A stretch of DNA of 7,727 nt from Victivallales bacterium. GTDB taxonomy: Bacteria; Verrucomicrobiota; Lentisphaeria; Oligosphaerales; Lenti-02. Of the stretch, positions 1 to 6,400 are shown piece by piece; within the stretch, counting starts at the first letter, position 1; every line of letters starts with the position of its first letter. Location of the stretch: positions 1 through 7,727 of the forward strand of contig JABGQJ010000363.1 of the NCBI GenBank assembly GCA_018648945.1. The letters are read 5' to 3'. The notes under the pieces are model-generated. The model ran no database searches and was not told the DNA's origin. It worked only from the letters and a program-made list of their open reading frames with translations. The position numbers and the translations under genes were made by a program.

Positions 1-2
1 AG

Positions 3-2597
3 CCAGTGTTCGATTTCGACACCATGGCCCACACCGTGCGCGGATTGACGATTGGCGTGGATGCCGCGTCCGTGGCCTACCCGAGTGCCGCAGCCCTCTC
101 GACGGGGAAGGGGACAATCGAGTTGACCGTCAAACCCCAGGATTGGCAAGGCGACGACAAGCAGGTCCACATGCTGCTGCAGAGCGTGGTCGGGGGCAAG
201 ACGCCCTTTGGGAAGTTGTTCTTCTACAAGTACAACACCTCCGGCATGGCCGCCTACTTCGAGTTCACTGACCAGGGAGACAAGGTATTCCTGCGCCGCG
301 CCATCACCGACTGGAAGGCGCAGTCTTGGCACCACCTCGCCCTGACCTACGATCTGCCGGGGAAGCTCGTGCTGTATGTGGACGGCCTGCCCGTTGACGA
401 GGCCCAGGTCGACCGCGCGCCGCCCTGGCCCAAGGAGGTCTCGGTTGGCCCTCGCGGGGAGTTTGGGCGAGCCGGTCGCACCACCATCGGGGTTCTCGCC
501 ACCTACAGCCGCGCGTTGGCCGAGGCCGAGATCAAGGCCCTCGCCGGGGAGCGGTTGCCGGACCTGAAGGAGAAACTTGGGAAGACTGCCGATGTGGGCA
601 AGCGGATTGTGGGCAAACGCAGCCCGTGGCATGTGGGGGGGCGTCCGAAGCTGGGGCTCAAGGCGCTCGATCCCGAGACCGTGCTGCCGCCGTGGAGTCC
701 CGTGGAGCTGGCCGGATCGACGGCTTCGGTCTGGGGACGGCGTTACTCGTTTGCGGGGACTGGCATGCTGGATTCCATCCGGGCGACGGGTGAGGAGCTT
801 CTGGCCGGACCGATCTCCTTGATGGTTGGTGACCAATCTGTGGCGTTTGGCCAGGCTGCCGTGGTGGGCAAAGTGGCCAAGGGCCAAGTCACGCTCCGCC
901 GCGAGGCCAGGAAGGACGGCAAGGTGCTCGCCAGACTGGATTGCCGGATAGCCTACGACGGTCTCGTGCAATGCTCACTGGCCCTGCCCGGGGGTGGGGG
1001 CGACGCGCTCAGTCTTCGGATTCCCCTCCGAGGCGCTCACTCCCGCTTCGTCCATTACGTCGGCGCCCCCCATGGCTACGAATCCCAGGATCTGCCGCGC
1101 AATTCGTATTCCAAGGGTCTGCCAGACACGCCAGGGACGGTGTTCGAGAGTGGTTTCCGCACCACGGTCTGGGTCGGCAGCAACCAACGCGGGTTGCTTT
1201 GGTGCGCGGAATCCGACCAGTTCTGGTGGCCGAAGGACCGGCCCGACGTCATCCAAATCACGCGACGGCCCGACGGCGACGCCGAACTGCTCCTTAATCT
1301 GGTCGCTGAGAAGCTGCCGGGCCCGGCGCGGGAGTTGACCTACCGGTTTGGCCTGATGGCGACGCCGGTCAAGCCCATGCCCACCGGTTGGCGCAGTTGG
1401 ACCTTCACCGCGCAATACGACGGCATCAGGGGCGCCGACCGGGGCACTCATCTGGTCTACTGGCCCGACCAATGGCGTTTCATGGGGCTCGACCCCGATC
1501 CGCACCGGGCGCAGGATGTGCCCAAGAACCGCGCCCGCGCTCTGCGGGACCACGCGGCGGGCCGGAAGGTCATCCCCTACTGGAGCCGTCTGCACACTCC
1601 CGTTCGGAAGGACGAGAAGGTCGTCCCCGACGCCGACTACATGCGTTCGCAGTGGGCCGCCAAGCCCAATCGACCCGGCGGTGGCAGCCACCAGTTCTTC
1701 CGCTGTTCCACGACGACTGGCTGGGCCGACTACCTGACCTGGTGCGTGGAGGAATGGGCGGGGATCATGGGGCGTCTGGATGGCGTCTATGTCGATGAAA
1801 CCCAGCCCATCCCCAACACCCGTGCCGAGTCCGGCGGCGGCTACGATGCCGTGGACGGCACGCGGCGACCCACCTTCGAGTACCAAGGCTCGCGGGAGCT
1901 CTATCAGCGCATCATGTACAACACCTGGCAACGCAATGGCACGCCGGCGCACTCCATCGCCCACTGCTCGGCCACCCACACCATGCAATGCCTCAGCCCG
2001 TTCACCATCATGCTGATTGGCGAGCAGTACTACTCCGGCTACTTCACCCAGAATCCCGAGCTGCTGCCGCCCGAGGACGACCGCGTCTACTACTACAGCT
2101 ACGCCCTGCCCATGGATCGGTTGCGCGCCGAGTGCTACGGACGGCAATGGGGCGCGGTCATGCTCTGGCTGCCTTGTCTGAAGAACCAGAAGGACATCCT
2201 GACCAATCCCCTGACCACCCGCGACATGCTCTCCCGTGTCATGCAGGCCGACATGGTCGTATGGCCCCTGTTCTGCAATGCTGAGGAAGTGCGCAAGACC
2301 TGGACCTTCCGCCGCGAGTTCGGCATCGGCGACCCGGGTGTGGTCTTTGTTCCCTACTGGGAGAACCAACGCTTCACCGCCGACCGAGATGGCGTCGTGG
2401 CGGGGTACTACCAGAACGGCAAGCAGTCCCTCGTCCTCGTCTCCAATCTCAATCGCCATCCCGAGACGGTGCAGTTGACCGTGGGGGCAGGTAAGGTGAC
2501 GAATGCCGAAACCGGGCAGACGATTCCGGTTGCCGGCGGAAAGGTGAAGCTGGAACTCCGCCGCAATGACTACGTGGCATTGCGCGTCAGTGATTGA
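3..2597 (+). CDS. LamG-containing GH123-N/DUF6067-type glycoside hydrolase-like protein, 5' end cut off by the window
   Basis: Probable exported glycosidase acting on an extracellular glycan. The frame is open to the window edge. The GTG at 6 has no ribosome binding site and falls just before a LamG domain, so the true start and any signal peptide should lie upstream. Counting that GTG as residue 1: residues 15-182 look like a LamG/concanavalin-type sandwich (SWHHLALTYD at 107-116, LYVDG at 123-127). Residues 220-455 match the GH123 N-terminal/DUF6067 style (VWGRRYSF at 242-249, GLLWCAESDQFWW at 396-408, TYRFGLMATPVKP at 445-457). Residues 460-800 form a TIM-barrel-like domain with DGVYVDET at 592-599 and LPMDRLRAECYGRQWG at 701-716. 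Residues 800-863 are a small C-terminal beta domain. The adjacent D597-E598 fits the GH123 catalytic pair, but that assignment and the substrate (an N-acetylhexosaminide in GH123) are inference. Family assignment is from remembered motifs, not a search. Confidence 0.85.
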   Translation, partial: PVFDFDTMAHTVRGLTIGVDAASVAYPSAAALSTGKGTIELTVKPQDWQGDDKQVHMLLQSVVGGKTPFGKLFFYKYNTSGMAAYFEFTDQGDKVFLRRAITDWKAQSWHHLALTYDLPGKLVLYVDGLPVDEAQVDRAPPWPKEVSVGPRGEFGRAGRTTIGVLATYSRALAEAEIKALAGERLPDLKEKLGKTADVGKRIVGKRSPWHVGGRPKLGLKALDPETVLPPWSPVELAGSTASVWGRRYSFAGTGMLDSIRATGEELLAGPISLMVGDQSVAFGQAAVVGKVAKGQVTLRREARKDGKVLARLDCRIAYDGLVQCSLALPGGGGDALSLRIPLRGAHSRFVHYVGAPHGYESQDLPRNSYSKGLPDTPGTVFESGFRTTVWVGSNQRGLLWCAESDQFWWPKDRPDVIQITRRPDGDAELLLNLVAEKLPGPARELTYRFGLMATPVKPMPTGWRSWTFTAQYDGIRGADRGTHLVYWPDQWRFMGLDPDPHRAQDVPKNRARALRDHAAGRKVIPYWSRLHTPVRKDEKVVPDADYMRSQWAAKPNRPGGGSHQFFRCSTTTGWADYLTWCVEEWAGIMGRLDGVYVDETQPIPNTRAESGGGYDAVDGTRRPTFEYQGSRELYQRIMYNTWQRNGTPAHSIAHCSATHTMQCLSPFTIMLIGEQYYSGYFTQNPELLPPEDDRVYYYSYALPMDRLRAECYGRQWGAVMLWLPCLKNQKDILTNPLTTRDMLSRVMQADMVVWPLFCNAEEVRKTWTFRREFGIGDPGVVFVPYWENQRFTADRDGVVAGYYQNGKQSLVLVSNLNRHPETVQLTVGAGKVTNAETGQTIPVAGGKVKLELRRNDYVALRVSD

Positions 2598-2598
2598 T

Positions 2599-2653
2599 GC
2601 TCGCGGACGAGCGCATCTCCAGGCGTGGGATTGGCTGGACCTCTGGAGATGCG
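2599..2653 (+). repeat. Hairpin repeat family B, copy 1, starting one base after the stop codon
   Basis: Two nested or alternative hairpins are visible. GCTCG (2599-2603) pairs with CGAGC (2608-2612) around loop CGGA. The 11-base arm CGCATCTCCAG (2612-2622) is perfectly complementary to CTGGAGATGCG (2643-2653) across a 20-base loop. The 18 bases at 2605-2622, plus an upstream GCTC at the same offset, recur at 3236-3259, which marks this as a repeat family and not a private structure of this gene. Confidence 0.7.
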
Positions 2654-2668
2654 GTGGTCCTCCACCGC
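2651..2668 (+). terminator. Strong short hairpin after the GH123-like gene, possible terminator
   Basis: GCGGTGG (2651-2657) and CCACCGC (2662-2668) form a perfect 7-bp stem with loop TCCT, 54 bases after the stop codon and directly after the family B hairpin. No T-run follows, so it is not a canonical intrinsic terminator. It may only slow polymerase, stabilise the mRNA 3' end, or be another repeat arm. Confidence 0.35.
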
Positions 2669-2687
2669 CGAGGCGCGTCAGTGCCGA

Positions 2688-2743
2688 TCCGGAGCCCTCT
2701 AGCCAGAGGGCGGTATATCGTAGCCACGGGCATGAGCCCGTGG
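2688..2743 (+). repeat. Bipartite hairpin element, family A, copy 1 (forward)
   Basis: The element begins TCCGGAGCC and has two hairpins joined by a linker. The first is GCCCTCT (2694-2700) with AGAGGGC (2705-2711). The linker is GGTATATCGTAG. The second is CCACGGGC (2724-2731) with GCCCGTGG (2736-2743) around loop ATGA. ATATCGTAGCCACGGG at 2715-2730 recurs exactly in inverted form at 2950-2965 within copy 4. Confidence 0.8.
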
Positions 2744-2758
2744 TACGCTGAACGTCAT

Positions 2759-2809
2759 GGACCGAACCCCCGCCAGGGGGTGGCATACCGCGCCAGGGCG
2801 CGAGCCCGC
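2759..2809 (+). repeat. Bipartite hairpin element, family A, copy 2 (forward)
   Basis: Same plan as copy 1. The first hairpin is ACCCCC (2766-2771) with GGGGGT (2776-2781) around loop GCCA. The linker contains TGGCATACC. The second hairpin is GGGC (2796-2799) with GCCC (2804-2807) around the GNRA-type loop GCGA. An alternative stem is CGCGCC (2789-2794) with GGCGCG (2797-2802). CCCCCGCCAGGG at 2767-2778 recurs exactly, inverted, at 2903-2914 in copy 3. The tail CACGCTGA (2813-2820) parallels TACGCTGA after copy 1. Confidence 0.7.
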
Positions 2810-2868
2810 AGTCACGCTGACTTCGCGGGCACGCCAGGGCAATGCCTCTTCTCCTACCTCGCCGCATC

Positions 2869-2919
2869 GTCGGGCTGGCGCCCTCCTCGGGATATGCCGC
2901 CGCCCTGGCGGGGGCTCCG
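2869..2919 (-). repeat. Bipartite hairpin element, family A, copy 3 (reverse)
   Basis: Read on the minus strand it begins CGGAGCCCCCGCCAGGG, then the linker GGCGGCATATCC, then a second hairpin whose plus-strand form is GGGC (2872-2875) with GCCC (2880-2883), giving a sense-strand loop GCCA. It is the inverted partner of copy 2. On the plus strand GATATGCCGCCGCC at 2891-2904 is repeated directly at 2961-2974 in copy 4. Confidence 0.7.
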
Positions 2920-2936
2920 TTTCCCCTCCCTGTCCA

Positions 2937-2989
2937 CCACGGGTTCGCACCCGTGGCTACGATATGCCGCCGCCTGCGGCGGCTCCGGA
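2937..2989 (-). repeat. Bipartite hairpin element, family A, copy 4 (reverse)
   Basis: This is the inverted partner of copy 1. On the plus strand, CCACGGGT (2937-2944) pairs with ACCCGTGG (2949-2956) around TCGC (sense-strand loop GCGA). CTACGATAT follows, then GCCGCCGC (2966-2973) pairs with GCGGCGGC (2976-2983). It ends GGCTCCGGA (2981-2989), the reverse complement of the TCCGGAGCC that starts copy 1. Confidence 0.8.
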
Positions 2990-3021
2990 GCTTCTTGCCT
3001 CGAACGTCGCACTGTTTCCTG

Positions 3022-3090
3022 ATGCAGATCGGCTGCCGAAGCTCCCACAACTCCCTGTGCGTCCCCGAGGGCGATTGGGCGGATCTGCAT
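3022..3090. repeat. 9-bp perfect inverted repeat enclosing 51 bases
   Basis: ATGCAGATC (3022-3030) is the exact reverse complement of GATCTGCAT (3082-3090). Only weak inner pairing is seen (CGGC/GCCG at 3030-3038). This may be a further repeat unit or part of a structured transcript. I do not recognise an RNA family. Confidence 0.4.
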
Positions 3091-3151
3091 ATCTCTCCGT
3101 CGCTCGGCCAATCATCCCCTGAGCCCTGGAAGGGGTCTCGGTCCTGGGAGC

Positions 3152-3168
3152 GCGGGCGTCCCGCCCGC
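3152..3168. repeat. GCGGGC/GCCCGC hairpin repeat
   Basis: GCGGGC (3152-3157) and GCCCGC (3163-3168) form a 6-bp all-GC stem around GTCCC. Flanking GGGA (3147-3150) and TCCC (3159-3162) allow a competing pairing. The surrounding context (CTGGGAGC before, ATCTTCAGCCATGGCAGAG after) looks like a dispersed non-coding repeat often translated by mistake in GC-rich environmental genomes. Only one copy is in this window, so repeat status rests on recollection. Confidence 0.45.
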
Positions 3169-3217
3169 ATCTTCAGCCATGGCAGAGAACGGGGTGATGT
3201 GCGCGTGGGTTCCCGTC

Positions 3218-3230
3218 GCCCGTTCCGGGC
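3218..3230. repeat. Short GCCCG/CGGGC hairpin
   Basis: GCCCG (3218-3222) pairs with CGGGC (3226-3230) around TTC. It lies between the GCGGGC hairpin and family B copy 2 and may belong to the same dispersed unit. The stem is short, so it is weak evidence on its own. Confidence 0.3.
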
Positions 3231-3235
3231 TCCGC

Positions 3236-3276
3236 GCTCAGGGACGAGCGCATCTCCAGCGCTGGGGTATGCGAGG
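3236..3276 (+). repeat. Hairpin repeat family B, copy 2
   Basis: GGACGAGCGCATCTCCAG at 3242-3259 is identical to 2605-2622, and GCTC sits at the same offset upstream (3236-3239). Here the hairpin closes almost at once: CGCATCTCCAG pairs with CTGGGGTATGCG with one bulged T and one G-T pair. Copy 1 has a 20-base loop. CCAGCGCTGG (3256-3265) is a perfect palindrome at the tip. Arms are conserved while the loop differs, as expected of a mobile or structure-selected hairpin. Confidence 0.65.
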
Positions 3277-3396
3277 CGATTCCCCCTGCCATCGCCACGG
3301 CACTGCCATTCCAGCGTTCTGTCACGTAGCGAAGCAGCCGAGGAGGAAGGTCACATTGCGCGGTTGGCCGGCTATTCCCAGAGGCTTGATGTTCCG

Positions 3397-3416
3397 CGAG
3401 CGCTGGTCAGCGCTTG
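3397..3416 (-). terminator. Hairpin spanning the stop codon of the 1242-residue gene, possible terminator
   Basis: AGCGCTG (3399-3405) and CAGCGCT (3408-3414) are perfect reverse complements, extended by C3397-G3416 with a G-T pair between. The TGA stop (3407-3409) lies inside the structure. No T-run follows on the minus strand, so function as an intrinsic terminator is uncertain. Confidence 0.3.
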
Positions 3417-6400
3417 GCTGGTGCGTAGTGCTTGATGAGGGTGACGTTCAGGGCGAGTTCGGCGGTGCCGTCGGCCTGGACGTCGATCTCGTTCCAGCCC
3501 TGGAACAGCGGGGCGTTGCCGGTGGCTGCCACGGTCTTCTTACTGCCGTCTGCCGCGGTGATCGCGCAGCCTTCGCTGGGATGGTAGCGCAGGCTGGCGC
3601 CAGCTGGCAGGTCGCCAGTCAGTCGCAGGGATTGACCATTCACCCGGATCAGGAGATTGCGCAGGGAACTGCGCACGGTGAACGCCCGGATGTCGTCAAT
3701 CCCGCAGGCCACTTCCCGCCCGGCTGGTAGGCCGTTGTAGTAGAGGATGGCATACTCGGTATGCGCCAAGTCGAAGTCCCCGGCCACGGCGGGGAACTCT
3801 ACATAACGCCAGCCCACGAAATCGACCGTGGTCTTGAAATCCAGATTCTTGCCCTTGGGATCACGCAGTTGGAGGTACAGGATCTCGCCCAAGCCATCCC
3901 CCTTCAGCCAGAAGCCGAGGTGAGTGGAGGCGGAGAGATCCAGAGGGGGCTCAAACCGTCGGCCACGGGCGCACCAGCCACCGGCCTTGGGGCTCTTGGC
4001 CGTGAAGAGCGCGCCGGCATTGCCCGGTGTACGCGCGAGCGGGGCAAATGTGTGCTTCACACCAGGCAAGGAGTCGACATTGACAAGTTTGCCGCTCCGC
4101 ACAAACTGCCGGAACTGGTTGGTCGGGGAGTCGGCAAAGGCGGCAAGCGAGGCGAGGTCATCGAGCACGGTCGCCTGTTTCCCGGCGTGACGCGCCGGGT
4201 GGTCGCCCAAGGCCAGGGCCTGGAGGCGGACTTCGAGGGATGCCGCTGGCGAGGGCACGCGGCTGGAGAAACGCCAGCGGTTCTGCTCGCCGTCTCCGGC
4301 CAGAATCGTGTGAGGTGGTTCAACATCGCGATCCTGCGCGGGCCAGGTGGGGGCGGTGGCCCGGGCATTGGGCAAGGGCACGCCGGTGGCAAACACGGTT
4401 ACCTTGGCCCGAGCGCGTTCGCCCGACAGTGGCGGGGCGCAGGCGAAGGCAAAGTCGTTCGCGCCCGCTCGGAGCAACGGCACGTGTGCCAGACGCTGGG
4501 TCCGAAGCAGTTTGCCCTTGCCGTCGAACAGCCGCAGCCAGCCGGTGGAGTCCAACTCCAGGGATTCGCTCGCGCGGGCCGCGAAGGGCAACGCCAAGGT
4601 GGTGCCGTTGACGGTCAGTTGCAGGTTGTCCAGAGTTGGCATGGCCAGGGGAACGCCCTGGACGGGGCCGATATGGATCTCCATTGGTCCCTTTGGCAGA
4701 TTGCCCAGCATGGCACTGACCCGGCTCACCGCATGTTGACGCTTGCTCTGTCGGAACACGCTGTACCATCCCCGATGCGGCCAACGGTAGTCCAGATAGC
4801 GTTCGCCTTCCGGCTCGATCAGCTCGATCCAGCGCCAGCCCGTGAAGTCGATGACCACATAGTGCTCGCCGGCCGCGCGGGAGAGGTGCTTCGGGCTCTG
4901 AAGCTTGATGTTCAGGACTTCGCCCTTGCCATCGCCATGCACCCAGAGCCCGATGGCCTGATGCGCCCGCAGATCCAAGGGGGGATCGAAGTTGCGCTGC
5001 CAGTGCGCCCATGGATTGCTCTGCTTGCCGGGGTCCGCCACCTGCAGCCGCGCCGCCACCTGGCCATCCGGTGTGCGCAGGGCGCTGGCCTCGCAGGTGA
5101 CCTTCATGCCCTGCCGGGCCTTGAACACAAGTGCCTTGTCGGTCGCAAGATCAACGAGTCCCCGGGCCGTTCCGGCACTCTTCGCCTGGGCGGTGGCGAG
5201 GGGTTCCAAGCGGAACGCCAGGGGTTGCTCGGCGAATGGGTTTGCCACTTGCCAACGGTTGCTGCCGTCCTTGGCCCCGGAAACTCGGTGCGATGGGGCT
5301 TGCCGGGGGACCAGATCCCACTCCCCCTGTTCGTTCGCGGCCAGCGTGAATTCCGCGCCCCGCACTCGCAACTGCTTGCGCACGGCATCGGTGAAGTAGC
5401 CCGCACGGCGCAGATTCTCCCAGCGGCGGGAGATAGCCGACATTCGACTGAGAGCCGGCACCCGGTCCAATGTGGCAGGGCTAACCCCCTGCACCGAAAT
5501 GCCCGCGCCGAAGCCCAGCGACTTGCCGCAGAGATAGTCGATGTCATCGGCGAAGGTCGGCTCCGTGGCGAAATCGTGCCAGGTCTTATACTGCCACCAG
5601 CCCAGATGGGTGGGGAGCAGGTGGCGCTCGTAGTTCCTGTTCGCCTGGCAATGGGTCTCGATGAACGCCTTGTGGCTGCGCACGGGATGGTCCCAGGCCC
5701 CAGCCCGCGAACGCACAAACCACTGGTGATGGGGAAAGGTGCTCATCTCCGCCAGCACGGGCCGCTTGATGTTCCGGAACAGCTCGAAGGTGAACTTCGC
5801 CGCGTAGTGCCAAGACCACCCGCTCCCCGCCACCACGTCCGAGCCATCCAAGGCATCCAGATAGACCATGTCGAACCCGCACTCGTTGATCAGCCCGGCG
5901 AGATTCGCCGCGACTTCGGCGAAGAGCGTCGAGTCCCCGTCCGGCAGGAAGAGCCCGAAACACTCGCGCAGGTGGTGGACCTTTGCACCCTTCGCATGGG
6001 CCGCAACCTTGGTGCCATTCGCCCCACGCTTGCACTCCACGAAGGCGAAGGGCGCTTCCTTGCGCACGACCCGGTAGACAATGAGCTCGTTGCCGATCTG
6101 TACGGTGGCGCTGTTGCGTTCGAAGAAACCGGTGATGGCCGACATGCTGGCCGTGCTCTCCAGCACTTTCACCGTCGTGCCCTTTGCCGGCAGATCCTCG
6201 GCCAGCGTGAAGACCGCGTCCTTGGCCAGACGGGGGTCGGGAATGGGCGTGACGTAGGGGGTTCGCTTGTCCAGGAAGTAGCAGTAGGTGTGAATGCCCG
6301 CCTGCATGCCTGCCGCATGGATGCGGTCGATCACCCGCTTCAGGGACTTGCGCCCCTCCGGGTACACATTGGGGTAGGGTTGCCAATCGCCAAAGCGTGC

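Larger units (their letters stand above)
2598..3406. other. Convergent intergenic region filled with hairpin repeats, no credible gene
   Basis: This 809-base stretch separates the 3' ends of two convergent genes. Every reading frame across it gives low-complexity, Arg/Pro/Gly-rich peptides with no recognisable domain, and frames that cross it continue antisense into the neighbouring genes. No tRNA-like fold or rRNA segment is seen. It contains several families of GC-rich inverted repeats, listed separately. The stretch 3269-3396 shows no structure that I can support. Confidence 0.8.

Noticed and set aside
6..8. GTG at position 6 as the true start of the GH123-like gene
   Set aside because: The frame stays open to the window edge, there is no ribosome binding site in the few upstream bases, and an exported enzyme should have a signal peptide before the LamG domain.
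2688..2989. CRISPR array
   Set aside because: Units occur in both orientations, differ in sequence, and are not separated by regular unique spacers. No cas gene is present.
2688..2989. Complete insertion sequence or transposon
   Set aside because: Although the outer ends (TCCGGAGCC and GGCTCCGGA) are inverted, no transposase reading frame lies between them and no target-site duplication was seen.
2594..3022. Short plus-strand frames just after the GH123-like gene
   Set aside because: They translate hairpin repeats, have no ribosome binding site I can see and contain no recognisable domain.
975..3170. 731-residue open frame on the minus strand, antisense to the GH123-like gene and running through the intergenic repeats
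   Set aside because: The translation is a compositional artefact. Half is opposite a well-supported gene and the rest reads through hairpin repeats.
3179..3730. Plus-strand open frame beginning in the repeat region
   Set aside because: Its first part translates repeats (GRAHLQ comes from the family B hairpin, also translated near 2605) and its second part overlaps the well-supported minus-strand gene in antisense.
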